Below are positions 8,858 through 18,037 of a stretch of DNA of 64,000 nucleotides, piece after piece (positions within the stretch are counted from its first letter, which is position 1; every line of letters begins with the position of its first letter). Location: positions 4,344,001 through 4,408,000 of the forward strand of contig NZ_CP107841.1 of the NCBI RefSeq assembly GCF_036346855.1, read 5' to 3'. Both the position numbers and the translations under genes were made by a program. The notes beneath the pieces were generated by a model. That model searched no databases, was not told where the DNA came from, and saw only the letters and a program-made list of their open reading frames with translations. The stretch comes from Streptomyces europaeiscabiei. Its GTDB lineage: Bacteria; Actinomycetota; Actinomycetes; Streptomycetales; Streptomycetaceae.

Positions 8858-10651
8858 TCACTTGCCGTAGGCCAGCATCAACTTCTCCTTCGCGTCGTCG
8901 ACACCGGTCAACAGGGTCGTGGAGATGTAGAAGCGCCCGTCCACGTAGTCGACGGCCTTCGAGTAGAAGGAGCCCTCGATCTCCGCGGCGCTCGCCGGCA
9001 TCTGGAGGAGCTTGGTCGCCTTGGGGCCACTGCCGGTGGTCGGAACGGACACCATCTGGCCGCCCGCGTCACGCGTGGGCTCCACGTACGCGAGGAGCTT
9101 CGCCCCCTCGACCTTGACCGGGAAGATCTCCGCGTCGGCGGAGGGGGACTTCAGGCGCCACTTCTCCTTGCCGGTCGCGAGGTTCAGGGCGACGATCTCG
9201 TTCGTGCCGTCCTTCTCCTCGGTCGGCAGGTAGAGGGTGTTCGCGTCGGCCGCTACGGCCGTGCAGCCCTGCATGTCCCGGGTGAGGATCCCGCCGTCGC
9301 AGTCGGGCGCGAACGAGTCGTCGGAGTCGACCTGCGAACGGGTCGAGCCGTCGGCCTTCAGGGTGGAGATGTTCCAGGTGTTCTCGTCCTCGTTGGTGAG
9401 GTAGAGGACGACCGGGTCCACGGAGTACGCGTGTTCGACCTTCCAGCCCTTGGGGATCTTCCGCGTCCACTTGGCCTTGCCGGTCTTCGGGTCCAGCTCC
9501 TGGACCTCGTCGTGCTCCTTGTCGGTGGTCACCGCGCAGGAGGAGACGGAGAGCAGACGCGTGCCGCCGGCGAATCCGGCCGGGTAGCAGGACTGGCCGT
9601 AACTCTTCTTGTCGAACAGCTTCTTGCCCGTGTTGATGTCGTACGCGACCCCGGACTGCGAGCGGCCCACCATGAGCGTGTCGCCGCTGACGGACAGCCC
9701 GACGCTGATGGCGCTGTCGAACAGTTCGCCCTTCTCCACCTCCGCCGACCAGCCCTTGTCGCCGGTGTTCAGGTCGATCTGCTGGAGCTGGTCGCACTCG
9801 GCGTTGCTGCCGGTGCCGCTCTGGTACGAGACCACGATCCGGTCGGCGGACGTCGCCTTCGGGGTGACCGCGCAGATCTTCCCCTCGAACCCGATCGGGT
9901 CCCAGGCGGGGTTTCCGTCACCGACGTTGTACGCGAAGAGCTGCTTGTACGCCGCCTTCACCGCGACCTTGTCGGTGACCCACAGCCCGGGGGCGCTCGC
10001 GCCGGAGCCGGGGGCATCCGGGGCGCTCTTGTACCAGAGCACCTTCGCCTCACCGGCCTTGCGGTCCGCGTTGAGGTCGGAGATGTCGAAGTCCTCGCCA
10101 CCGTCGCCGCTGCCGTCGCCCTCGTTGACGGGCGCGGAGGGCGCGTCCGAGGGCTTGTCGTCCTCGCTCGGGCTCGCGCTCTCCTTGGCGACCGGCTTCT
10201 TCTCGCCGTCGTCCCCGAGGCTCGTCACCGCGAACACCGTGCCGCCGACCACGAGCAGCGCGGCCACGGTGGCCCCGATGATCATCGCGGGCTTGCCCTT
10301 GAAGGGGTTCCTGGAACCACCGCCACCGACCGGCGGCGGGGTGGGCGCGCCCGGGTACTGCGACTGCGGGTAGCCGTAACCGGCCTGCGATGCCGGGTTG
10401 TACGGGCCGGGCTGGGTGTAGGGGCCGGGCTGTGCGTAAGGGCCGGGCCGGCTGTACGGACCCGGCTGCGCGGGCTGCTGCGGGGGGTAGCCGTAGCCGG
10501 GGGCCGGCGCGGGCGGGCCCTGCGGCGGCGGGGTCTGCGGGTAGCCGTACGGCTGTTGCGGCGGTTGCGGCGGTTGCGGCTGTGACTGCGGTGGCGGATT
10601 GTGTGGTGCTCCGTAGCCGCCCTGCGGTGGCTGATCGGGTGGCTGAACCAT
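8858..10651 (-). CDS. membrane-anchored PQQ-type beta-propeller protein, paralog 2
   Basis: A 597-residue protein with the same layout as its downstream neighbour: a Pro/Tyr/Gln-rich head (1-115, PGPY repeats), a single membrane helix (about 122-144) and a propeller region (about 200-597; WSAEVEKGELF, KWTRKIPKGWK, KWRLKSPSADA). A Ser/Asp/Glu-rich linker (147-195) joins membrane and propeller. The ATG is preceded by a GGGGGAAA ribosome site. The paralogs clearly differ in the propeller sequence, so the duplication is not recent. The spacer between them (8611-8857) contains no supportable gene, and co-transcription is plausible. The function is unknown. Confidence 0.85.
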   Translation of the reverse strand: MVQPPDQPPQGGYGAPHNPPPQSQPQPPQPPQQPYGYPQTPPPQGPPAPAPGYGYPPQQPAQPGPYSRPGPYAQPGPYTQPGPYNPASQAGYGYPQSQYPGAPTPPPVGGGGSRNPFKGKPAMIIGATVAALLVVGGTVFAVTSLGDDGEKKPVAKESASPSEDDKPSDAPSAPVNEGDGSGDGGEDFDISDLNADRKAGEAKVLWYKSAPDAPGSGASAPGLWVTDKVAVKAAYKQLFAYNVGDGNPAWDPIGFEGKICAVTPKATSADRIVVSYQSGTGSNAECDQLQQIDLNTGDKGWSAEVEKGELFDSAISVGLSVSGDTLMVGRSQSGVAYDINTGKKLFDKKSYGQSCYPAGFAGGTRLLSVSSCAVTTDKEHDEVQELDPKTGKAKWTRKIPKGWKVEHAYSVDPVVLYLTNEDENTWNISTLKADGSTRSQVDSDDSFAPDCDGGILTRDMQGCTAVAADANTLYLPTEEKDGTNEIVALNLATGKEKWRLKSPSADAEIFPVKVEGAKLLAYVEPTRDAGGQMVSVPTTGSGPKATKLLQMPASAAEIEGSFYSKAVDYVDGRFYISTTLLTGVDDAKEKLMLAYGK

Positions 10652-11009
10652 CAGCGCTTTCCCCCTGTTCGCTGCTTTCGAGCCACCCGTCGTCACGCGT
10701 GGTGTCGCTTCTCAGACTGTTCTCAGACGGCTCTTTCTATCACTGCGACGGACCCATGCACGGGGCCGGTCGCTCCCCTGTTCCCAAGGGACAACCGGCC
10801 CGTGATGCCCTCGTTACGCTCCTTCACGCCCCCTTCACGAGACGTGCGCGCCGCGCGCGATACGCCTTTTGAGGGCGGGGTGACTGATGAGCGCCGCCCG
10901 TCGGCAGCGCCCTGAAGGGGCGCGGGGCTGTGTCCATGTGCGGCTCCGCCGCGTGGGCACGAGCAACCACGAACAACGCGGCACCCGGCATCGGACATCA
11001 GCCCTGACG
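10652..11009. other. 358-bp intergenic region with a type II dispersed repeat
   Basis: Upstream of paralog 2 the sequence is locally less GC-rich (10660-10760) and probably carries its promoter. At 10905-10966 lies a copy of a repeat found three times in this window: a GCGCC...GGCGC hairpin, then GTGTCCATGTGCGGCTCCG. The other copies are near 26163-26232 and 36719-36788 (inverted). No protein-coding gene is supported. Confidence 0.6.
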
Positions 11010-11035
11010 GCGCTCCCCCGGCCCCGGCGGAGCGC
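11010..11035. terminator. terminator of the ABC-F gene
   Basis: GCGCTCC and GGAGCGC pair across a 12-base GC-rich loop directly against the stop codon of the minus-strand ABC-F gene. Confidence 0.55.
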
Positions 11036-12844
11036 TCACGCGTCCTCGGCGAGTTCCAGCCACCGCATCTCCAGCTCCTCCTTCTCCCCGCCGAGCGCCC
11101 TCAACTCCGCGTCCAGCTCCCCCACCTTCGCGAAGTCCGTCGCGTTCTCGGCAATCCGCGCGTGCAACTTCGCCTCCTTCTCGGAGACCTTGTCCAACTG
11201 CCGCTCGATCTTCTGCAGTTCCTTCTTCGCGGCACGGGAGTCGGCGGCGGAGACGGCCTTCTCCGCGGCGGCCTTCACGGCGACGGGCGAGGCCGCGGCG
11301 GCGGCCTCCTCCATCTTGTGACGCCGCTCGATGTACTCGTCGATCCCCCGCGGCAGCATCCGCAGCGCCGCGTCGCCGAGCAGCGCGAACACCTTGTCGG
11401 TCGTGCGCTCGACGAAGAACCGGTCGTGGGAGATCACGATCATCGATCCGGGCCAGCCGTCGAGCAGGTCCTCCAGCTGCGTGAGGGTCTCGATGTCGAG
11501 GTCGTTCGTCGGCTCGTCGAGGAAGAGGACGTTGGGCTCGTCCATCAGCAGCCGCAGAATCTGGAGCCGCCGCCGCTCACCACCGCTGAGGTCGCCCACC
11601 GGCGTCCACTGCTTCTCCTTGTTGAAGCCGAAGGTCTCGCAGAGCTGCCCCGCCGTCATCTCGCGGCCCTTGCCGAGGTCGACGCGGTCGCGGATCTGCT
11701 GCACGGCCTGGAGCACCCGCAGGTTCGGGTCCAGCTCGGCGACCTCCTGGGAGAGGTACGCGAGCTTGACGGTCTTGCCGGTGACGACCCGGCCGACGGC
11801 CGGCTGCTTCTCCCCCTCGCTGCGCGCGGCATCGGCCATGGCCCGCAGCAGGGAGGTCTTGCCGGCGCCGTTGACGCCGACGAGGCCGACGCGGTCGCCC
11901 GGCCCGAGCTGCCACGTCAGATGCTTCAGCAGCACCTTCGGCCCGGCCTGCACGGTGACGTCCTTCAGGTCGAACACGGTCCTGCCGAGCCGGGACGAGG
12001 CGAACTTCATCAGTTCGCTCGTGTCACGCGGCGGCGGCACGTCCGCGATCAGCTCGTTCGCCGCCTCGACCCGGAACCGCGGCTTCGACGTACGGGCCGG
12101 GGCACCGCGCCGCAGCCACGCCAGCTCCTTGCGGACCAGGTTCTGCCGCTTGGTCTCCTCGGTGGCGGCGATGCGCTCGCGCTCGGCGCGCGCGAACACG
12201 TAGTCGGAGTACCCGCCCTCGTACTCGAAGACCGAGCCCTTCTGCACGTCCCACATCCGCGTGCACACCTGGTCCAGGAACCACCGGTCGTGGGTGACGC
12301 AGACGAGTGCGGACCGCCGCTCCCGCAGGTGGCCCGCGAGCCAGGAGATGCCTTCGACGTCCAGGTGGTTGGTGGGCTCGTCGAGGACGATCAGGTCCTG
12401 CTCCTCGATGAGCAGCTTGGCGAGCGCGATGCGCCGCCGCTCGCCGCCGGAGAGGGGGGCGATGACGGTGTCGAGCCCCTGCGGGAAGCCGGGCAGGTCG
12501 AGGCCGCCGAAGAGTCCGGTGAGCACGTCCCGGATCTTGGCGTTGCCCGCCCACTCGTGGTCCGCCATGTCCCGGATGACCTCGTGCCGGACGGTGGCGG
12601 CCGGGTCGAGGGAGTCGTGCTGGGTGAGCACGCCGGCGTGGAGGCCGCCGGAGTGGGTGACCCGGCCCGTGTCGGCCTCCTCCAGCTTGGCGAGCATCCG
12701 GATCAGGGTCGTCTTGCCGTCCCCGTTCCGCCCCACGACGCCGATCCGGTCCCCTTCGGAGACGCCGAGCGAGACCCCGTCGAGCAGGGCGCGGGTGCCG
12801 TACACCTTGCTGACGTTCTCGACATTGACCAGGTTGACGGCCAT
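11036..12844 (-). CDS. ABC-F family ATPase, Uup-like
   Basis: A 602-residue soluble protein with two ABC ATPase domains and no membrane segments. Walker A motifs are GRNGDGKT (about residues 38-45) and GVNGAGKT. Both signature motifs read LSGGERRR. Both Walker B segments end LDEPTNHLD or LDEPTNDLD. The C-terminal 80 residues form a charged coiled coil, as in Uup, rather than a long linker of the antibiotic-resistance type. ABC-F proteins act at the ribosome or, for Uup, in replication-fork repair. The ATG is chosen for its GGAG site 5 bases upstream; the longer reading frame lacks homology. A terminator follows. Confidence 0.93.
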   Translation of the reverse strand: MAVNLVNVENVSKVYGTRALLDGVSLGVSEGDRIGVVGRNGDGKTTLIRMLAKLEEADTGRVTHSGGLHAGVLTQHDSLDPAATVRHEVIRDMADHEWAGNAKIRDVLTGLFGGLDLPGFPQGLDTVIAPLSGGERRRIALAKLLIEEQDLIVLDEPTNHLDVEGISWLAGHLRERRSALVCVTHDRWFLDQVCTRMWDVQKGSVFEYEGGYSDYVFARAERERIAATEETKRQNLVRKELAWLRRGAPARTSKPRFRVEAANELIADVPPPRDTSELMKFASSRLGRTVFDLKDVTVQAGPKVLLKHLTWQLGPGDRVGLVGVNGAGKTSLLRAMADAARSEGEKQPAVGRVVTGKTVKLAYLSQEVAELDPNLRVLQAVQQIRDRVDLGKGREMTAGQLCETFGFNKEKQWTPVGDLSGGERRRLQILRLLMDEPNVLFLDEPTNDLDIETLTQLEDLLDGWPGSMIVISHDRFFVERTTDKVFALLGDAALRMLPRGIDEYIERRHKMEEAAAAASPVAVKAAAEKAVSAADSRAAKKELQKIERQLDKVSEKEAKLHARIAENATDFAKVGELDAELRALGGEKEELEMRWLELAEDA

Positions 12845-13191
12845 TACTCTCCTGCCACGGGGACGATCGACCCTCCAGGGTAGTCCGCGGGGCGCAGGGG
12901 TGTGACGGGCGGCGGGGGCTGGGGCGAGCAGGGGCTGCGCCCATGCTTTTCGCCGAAGAGCCGCAGCCCCTTCAGGGACGCGGGGGCTGCGCAAGAAACC
13001 ACGGGCCACCCGCACCCGCCGAACCACCTGAGCCCCCGAGCTGCTGGGCGCACCCGCACACACCCCCTACCCGGACGTAGGGATTCCCCTTATTGACGTG
13101 CCCTCGTCAAATCCATCACTGTATGTCACCAGGACGCCACCCCCCACGACGGCCAGTCCGCGCAAGTCTTCACGAGAGGGGAACAGCCCCC
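12845..13191. other. 347-bp divergent intergenic region
   Basis: Separates the divergent ABC-F and subtilisin genes. Positions about 12900-12990 hold a degenerate copy of the type I dispersed repeat (GCAGGGGCTGCGCCC, later CCTTCAGGGACGCGG). The AT-richer stretch 13075-13130 probably carries the subtilisin promoter. No gene is supported. Confidence 0.5.
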
Positions 13192-14814
13192 ATGTTCGTG
13201 CAGCACTCCCCCGCCCCCCACACCCCCGGACGCCGCAGACGCGGTGCCCTCGTCGCCATGATGTCCGCCGCGGCCCTGTTCACCGTCGGTGCCGCGACCG
13301 CCGCACCCGCCGTCGCAGCGCCCGCGGAGGGCCAGATCGTCGGTGCGAACGCCGAGAACGCCATCAAGGGCAGCTACATCGTCACCCTCAAGGAGAGCCT
13401 CCCCTTCAAGGCGGCCTCCAGCAAGGGCAAGGCGGTCGCGACCCGGTACGGCGCCGTGGTGGAACAGACGTACAAGAAGGCGCTGAACGGCTACGCCACC
13501 GAGATGACCGAGGCGGAGGCGAAGCAGCTCGCCGCCGACCCGGCCGTCGCCGGCGTCGCCACCAACAAGACCGTCCACATGAGCGACACCCAGACCGGCG
13601 CGACCTGGGGCCTGGACCGCATCGACCAGGCCGACCTGCCGCTGGACTCGTCGTACACCTACCCGTCCAGCGCGGGCAGCGGCGTCACCGCCTACATCAT
13701 CGACACCGGCGTACGGATCACCCACACCGACTTCGGCGGACGGGCCTCGTACGGCTACGACGCCGTCGACGACGACTCCTCCGCCGACGACGGCAACGGG
13801 CACGGCACGCACGTCGCCGGCACCGTCGCGGGCACCACCTACGGCGTCGCCAAGGCCGCCGACATCGTCGCCGTCCGCGTCCTCGACGACGAGGGCTCCG
13901 GCACGACCGCCGGTGTCGTCGCCGGTATCGACTGGGTGACCGACAACGCCCAGTTCCCGGCCGTCGCCAACATGTCGCTGGGCGGCAGCGCGGACTCCAC
14001 CCTCGACACGGCCGTCGCCAACTCCATCGCGGCAGGCATCACCTACGCCGTCGCGGCAGGCAACGACGGCGCCAACGCGTCGAGCTACTCGCCGGCCCGT
14101 GTCGCCTCCGCGATCACCGTGGGCGCCTCCACCAGCGCCGACGCCCGGGCCTCGTATTCCAACTACGGCTCCGCGCTGGACATCTTCGCGCCGGGGTCGA
14201 GCATCACCTCGACGTACAACACCTCCAACTCGGCCACCGCGTCCCTCTCCGGTACGTCGATGGCGTCCCCCCACGTCGCCGGCGCGGCGGCGGTGTACCT
14301 GGGCGAGAACCCCAGCGCCACACCCTCCGCGGTCACCACGGCCCTGACCTCGGCAGCCTCCGCCTCCACCCTCACCGGCGTCGGCACCGGCAGCCCCAAC
14401 CTGCTGCTCCAGGTCACGCCCAGCGGCGACGGTGACGACGGCGGGGACGACGGTGGCGACACCGGAACGGCCTTCGAGTCGACCACCGACGTCTCCGTCC
14501 CGGACGCCGGCTCCGCCGTCTACTCGCCCATCACCGTCAGCGGCCTCACCGGTAGCGCGCCCAGCGACCTGTCCGTGTACGTCAACATCGTCCACACCTA
14601 CCGCGGTGACCTGGTCATCGACCTCGTCGCCCCGGACGGCTCGACGTACCGTCTGAAGAGCAGCAGCTCCTCCGACTCCACGGACAACGTCGACGCCACG
14701 TACACGGTCGACGCGTCCAGCGAGACGACCGTCAACGGCAGTTGGCAGCTGAAAGTCCAGGACGTCTACAGCGCGGACACCGGCTACATCAACAGCTGGA
14801 AGCTGACCTTCTAG
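13192..14814 (+). CDS. secreted subtilisin-like protease (S8) with C-terminal P-domain
   Basis: A 540-residue preproprotein. A signal peptide spans about residues 1-44 with an RRRR segment. An inhibitor-I9 propeptide (about 58-130) includes SYIVTLKES. The proteinase-K-type catalytic domain has D171 (YIIDTGV), H204 (GNGHGTHVAG), the oxyanion residue N291 (AAGNDG) and S356 (SGTSMASPHVAG). A Gly/Asp linker lies around 415-430, and a proprotein-convertase P-domain fills the last 110 residues. GAGAGGGGA lies upstream of the ATG. It is probably self-processed outside the cell and degrades proteins. A hairpin separates it from the convergent kinase gene. Confidence 0.95.
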   Translation: MFVQHSPAPHTPGRRRRGALVAMMSAAALFTVGAATAAPAVAAPAEGQIVGANAENAIKGSYIVTLKESLPFKAASSKGKAVATRYGAVVEQTYKKALNGYATEMTEAEAKQLAADPAVAGVATNKTVHMSDTQTGATWGLDRIDQADLPLDSSYTYPSSAGSGVTAYIIDTGVRITHTDFGGRASYGYDAVDDDSSADDGNGHGTHVAGTVAGTTYGVAKAADIVAVRVLDDEGSGTTAGVVAGIDWVTDNAQFPAVANMSLGGSADSTLDTAVANSIAAGITYAVAAGNDGANASSYSPARVASAITVGASTSADARASYSNYGSALDIFAPGSSITSTYNTSNSATASLSGTSMASPHVAGAAAVYLGENPSATPSAVTTALTSAASASTLTGVGTGSPNLLLQVTPSGDGDDGGDDGGDTGTAFESTTDVSVPDAGSAVYSPITVSGLTGSAPSDLSVYVNIVHTYRGDLVIDLVAPDGSTYRLKSSSSSDSTDNVDATYTVDASSETTVNGSWQLKVQDVYSADTGYINSWKLTF

Positions 14815-14855
14815 GCCGGTCCAGCAGCGTAGAGACACAGAAAGGCCTGGAAAAC

Positions 14856-14895
14856 GCCGTGCGCCCCGGGGGCATCACCACCCGAGGCGCACGGC
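14856..14895. terminator. bidirectional terminator between protease and kinase genes
   Basis: GCCGTGCGCC and GGCGCACGGC form a 10-bp perfect stem with an additional inner CGGG/CCCG pairing. Both flanking genes are convergent on it. Confidence 0.75.
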
Positions 14896-14910
14896 GGTCC
14901 TGCGAGGCCC

Positions 14911-16914
14911 TTACCGGCGCTGCTGCTGGATCAGTGCCGAGGCCGGGGCCAGTGAGCGGCCGTCGGCGGCCGGCTCCTGGTGGGCGGGCATGTCGTCGCG
15001 GATCAGGTTCTCGGGGATGAAGACGGCCGCGGCGACGCCTCCGGCGGCCGACTGGCGCAACTCGACGCGCAGCCCCTGGCGGCCGGCGAGGCGGTTGACC
15101 ACGATGAGACCGATCTGCTTGGCGTCGAGGAGGTCGACCTTCTCCGACTGGATCTTGCGGTTGGCGTCGGCCATCGCCTCCTCGTTCATGCCGAAGCCGC
15201 TGTCCTCGACCTCGATGAGGATGCCGTCGCGCAGCCGGGCGGCGCGCAGCTGCACCTTGGTGGAGGGCGGGGAGAACGCGGCGGCGTTCTCGACGAGTTC
15301 GGCGAGCAGGTGGATGACGTCGGCGACGGAACCGCCGTGCAGCGACACCCTCGGGGCGGCCCAGATCTGGATCCGGGTCGCGTCCTCGATCTCGGCGACG
15401 GCGGCCCGCAGGATGTCCGACAGCGCGATCGGGTCGCGCCAGCCACGGCCGGGGGCGATCCCGGACAGGATGAGCAGCGACTCGGAGTGGCGCCGCATCC
15501 GGGTGGCGAGGTAGTCGATGCGGTAGAGGTCGTACAGCTCGACGTGGTCCTGCTGTTCCTGCTGCCGCTGCTCCATGACGCTGAGCAGGTCGAGCTGGCG
15601 GTGCAGCAGCACCTGACTGCGGCGGGCAAGGCTGACGTACACCCCGGAGATGCCGCTGAGGAGTTCGGCGCGCTCGGAGGCCGCCTTGAGCGCGGCCCGC
15701 TGGACGGCGGTCAACGCGGTGCCCACCTGGGCGAGTTCGTCGCCGACGAGGCGCCGCATCGGGGCCTCGGCGTCGATGTCGACACCCTGCCCGGCGTGCA
15801 GCTTCCGCATGGCCTGCGGCAGGCGCCGGCCCGCGACTTCGAGGGCGGAGTTGCGCAGGTCGAGGAGTTCGACGATGAGGCCTCGCCCGACGCTCACGGA
15901 GACGAGGAGCGACAGGAGCACGCCGACCAGGCCGAGGACGACGGCGACGCCGGACGCGCCGAGCGTGTCCCAGCCGAAGACGTCCGCCTTGGCTGCGGCA
16001 CCCGTTCCCGCGTCCTCCTCCGCTTCGGCAAGGCCCTCCAGCACAGCCGTCGAGGAGGCGTCCCAGTCCTTCAGCACGGCCGCCGACACCGGCCCCGCCC
16101 CGGCGTCCGTGACCCCGTCCTCGACCTTGACGAGGGAGGCGTAACCGTCGCCGTCCAGCAGCACGTCGTAGGCGGGCCGGTGTTCGGCCTTGAGGTCGGC
16201 GACGGCCGGCTTCAGCAGTTCGCGCTGGGTGGCGACGGCGCCGACGAACCGCGCGTACTGCTCCTTGGTCAGTGTCCCGGACGCGGTGGCGGCGGCCAGC
16301 AGGGCCTGTTCGCGGGCCACCGCGTCACGGGCACGGGAGAGTTCGAGGACCACACGCGCCTCGGAGGTCGCGTCGGTGCCCTTCTCGCTGGTGAGCGCGC
16401 CGGTCACGGCGAAGGCGTGGTCGATGACCGCCGAGTAGGTGTTGTACGCCTTCGAGGCCGCGTCCTTCGCGCCGGGCCCGGTGGTGTCCGCGCGCAGGGC
16501 GGCGAGGTCGCTGAAGTCGGATTCGAGGGTGCCCAGGCGGGCGGGCAGACCGGTGTCGATGAGGGCCGCGTCCGAGCTGGAGGAGTTGAGACCCGCGCGA
16601 AGCGCCGTCACCGCCTTGTCGGTGGCCTGCTGGTCGGCCCTCAGGTCGTCGAGACCCGTCTCGGTGCGCTTGGCCGCGTACCGCATGGCGGCGGTCCGCT
16701 CGGACTGCAACGCGGTGACGAACTCGGCGACCGGCGCGAGCAGTTCACTGTTGACGTCCTTGGCGCGCTCGGTGTCGCCGATGGCGGCCACGGTCGTCAC
16801 GGCGGCATAGCTCCACAACGCCATCAGCGACACGATGGGCAGCATCAGAAGAGCGACGATCTTCGCCCGCACGGACCTTGGGCGCAGCCGGGCGGTCATA
16901 CGGAAGACTTTCAT
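14911..16914 (-). CDS. nitrate/nitrite-sensor-type (NIT) histidine kinase
   Basis: A 667-residue membrane protein. One transmembrane helix lies at about 20-42, a long extracytoplasmic NIT domain at about 50-305, and a second helix at about 315-340 followed by a HAMP-like linker. A helical segment (YLATRMRRHSESLLILSG) and a HATPase domain follow, with N-box LAELVENAAAFSPP and G-box DSGFGM. This is the CvnA type of Streptomyces conservons. However, cvnB-D genes (roadblock, DUF742, GTPase) are absent: the next gene downstream is the convergent protease. The ATG has GAAGAGG upstream. Sensing of nitrate or nitrite is family knowledge, not shown here. Confidence 0.88.
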   Translation of the reverse strand: MKVFRMTARLRPRSVRAKIVALLMLPIVSLMALWSYAAVTTVAAIGDTERAKDVNSELLAPVAEFVTALQSERTAAMRYAAKRTETGLDDLRADQQATDKAVTALRAGLNSSSSDAALIDTGLPARLGTLESDFSDLAALRADTTGPGAKDAASKAYNTYSAVIDHAFAVTGALTSEKGTDATSEARVVLELSRARDAVAREQALLAAATASGTLTKEQYARFVGAVATQRELLKPAVADLKAEHRPAYDVLLDGDGYASLVKVEDGVTDAGAGPVSAAVLKDWDASSTAVLEGLAEAEEDAGTGAAAKADVFGWDTLGASGVAVVLGLVGVLLSLLVSVSVGRGLIVELLDLRNSALEVAGRRLPQAMRKLHAGQGVDIDAEAPMRRLVGDELAQVGTALTAVQRAALKAASERAELLSGISGVYVSLARRSQVLLHRQLDLLSVMEQRQQEQQDHVELYDLYRIDYLATRMRRHSESLLILSGIAPGRGWRDPIALSDILRAAVAEIEDATRIQIWAAPRVSLHGGSVADVIHLLAELVENAAAFSPPSTKVQLRAARLRDGILIEVEDSGFGMNEEAMADANRKIQSEKVDLLDAKQIGLIVVNRLAGRQGLRVELRQSAAGGVAAAVFIPENLIRDDMPAHQEPAADGRSLAPASALIQQQRR

Positions 16915-16942
16915 GGGGACCTCTTCGGGACAGGGGCTACCG

Positions 16943-16986
16943 CACCCCGAAGGGGCGCGGGGAACTGCGCGACCAGCCCCCACCGG
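16943..16986. repeat. type I dispersed repeat, single arm
   Basis: A single arm of the window-wide repeat (AAGGGGCGCGGGGAACTGCG, then CCAGCCCCCACCGG). It lies between the MHYT and NIT kinase genes with no facing second arm nearby. Confidence 0.7.
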
Positions 16987-17001
16987 CCCGCAGGTGACAA
17001 C

Positions 17002-17021
17002 GGCGCTCCGAGCGGAGCGCC
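17002..17021. terminator. hairpin terminator after MHYT gene
   Basis: GGCGCTCC-GAGC-GGAGCGCC is a perfect 8-bp stem ending 5 bases from the stop of the minus-strand MHYT gene. It probably limits read-through into the NIT kinase gene. Confidence 0.65.
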
Positions 17022-17026
17022 GACGC

Positions 17027-17806
17027 TCACGCGGTCGAAAGCTCGACCTCACGCAGCAGTTCATCGGCGAAAGACGACTCCGCCCGCTTCCCCGTCGGGG
17101 ACAGCGCCACATACGCCGAGGTCAGAAAGAGGAACGACCCCAGCAACACGGCCAGCGGGAACAGGAACTCCGTGGCCGTGGCCCCCGCCAACTGCGCCGT
17201 ACTGGGCGCGAGGTCGATGGTGACGGCGTACATCGCGGTGTAGTGCATGCTGCTGACCGCGAGCCCCATGACGAGCGCGGCGATCGCGGCGAGCACCCCG
17301 CCCCGCACGATCAGCGTGAGCGTCAACGCGGCGGTCGCGGCGACCACGGCGATCACCACGGAGGCGATGACGAGGGACGGGTTGTAGCCGATCTCGCCGT
17401 GGAGGTTGAGCGCGGCCATGCCGGTGTAGTGCATCGCTGCCACGCCGAACCCGGTGCCGAGGCCGCCGAAGGCCACCGCGCGGACCCGGGAGCGGCCGTA
17501 ACCGGCGGTGAAGACACCGGCGCTGACGACGGCGATCGCCATGACCAGGCTGAGCACGGTCATCGGAACGTCGTAGCGGATGGGCGTCCCCTCCACCCCG
17601 AAGCCCATCATCGCGACGAAGTGCATGGTCCAGATGCCCGAGCCGATCGCGAACGAGGCCAGCGTCAGCCAGTTCCGCTTCGAGGCGCCCTCGGCCTCAA
17701 GTGCCCTGACGGTGCAGCGCAGTCCGAGCGCGGAGCCGACGCAGGCCATGACGTAGGAGAGGACGGGGGTGACCCATCCGGCGCTGAAGTGGTCCATGTG
17801 TCCCAT
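17027..17806 (-). CDS. MHYT-domain integral membrane sensor
   Basis: A 259-residue protein with about seven transmembrane helices and no attached output domain. Three MHYT-type motifs are visible: WTMHFVAMMGF, AAMHYTGMAAL and SSMHYTAMYAV. They supply the His and Met residues proposed to bind copper and sense O2, CO or NO. The ATG is chosen for its AGAGGGG site; the longer frame adds a Cys/Arg-rich stretch. It lies upstream of, and in the same direction as, the NIT-type kinase, but a hairpin stands between them. It may donate a signal to another protein, since it lacks its own effector. Confidence 0.9.
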   Translation of the reverse strand: MGHMDHFSAGWVTPVLSYVMACVGSALGLRCTVRALEAEGASKRNWLTLASFAIGSGIWTMHFVAMMGFGVEGTPIRYDVPMTVLSLVMAIAVVSAGVFTAGYGRSRVRAVAFGGLGTGFGVAAMHYTGMAALNLHGEIGYNPSLVIASVVIAVVAATAALTLTLIVRGGVLAAIAALVMGLAVSSMHYTAMYAVTIDLAPSTAQLAGATATEFLFPLAVLLGSFLFLTSAYVALSPTGKRAESSFADELLREVELSTA

Positions 17807-18037
17807 GAGGAACCCCTCTCGCCCGCCGCGGGGACGACACCACGCGCACGGGAAGTACCGCCGGTAACGAGACACCGGGGATCGAGATCATGCCACCCGA
17901 ACACGACGGGCAGACCCCACCAAAAGGGGCCAGAGGGGATTTCACCGAACATTAAATTCCTGTGGCGTGGATTACAAACTGAGGGGTACGTCAAACCAAT
18001 GCCTGACCTGCACATTTCCTCCACCGGACCACCTCGG

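Noticed and set aside
8607..8861. 84-codon minus-strand frame between PQQ paralogs
   Set aside because: Ser/Pro/Thr-rich composition without a ribosome site or family; likely a random open frame in the spacer.
14911..16914. Complete conservon (cvnA-D)
   Set aside because: Only the CvnA-like kinase is present; the downstream gene is a convergent protease and no roadblock, DUF742 or GTPase gene follows.
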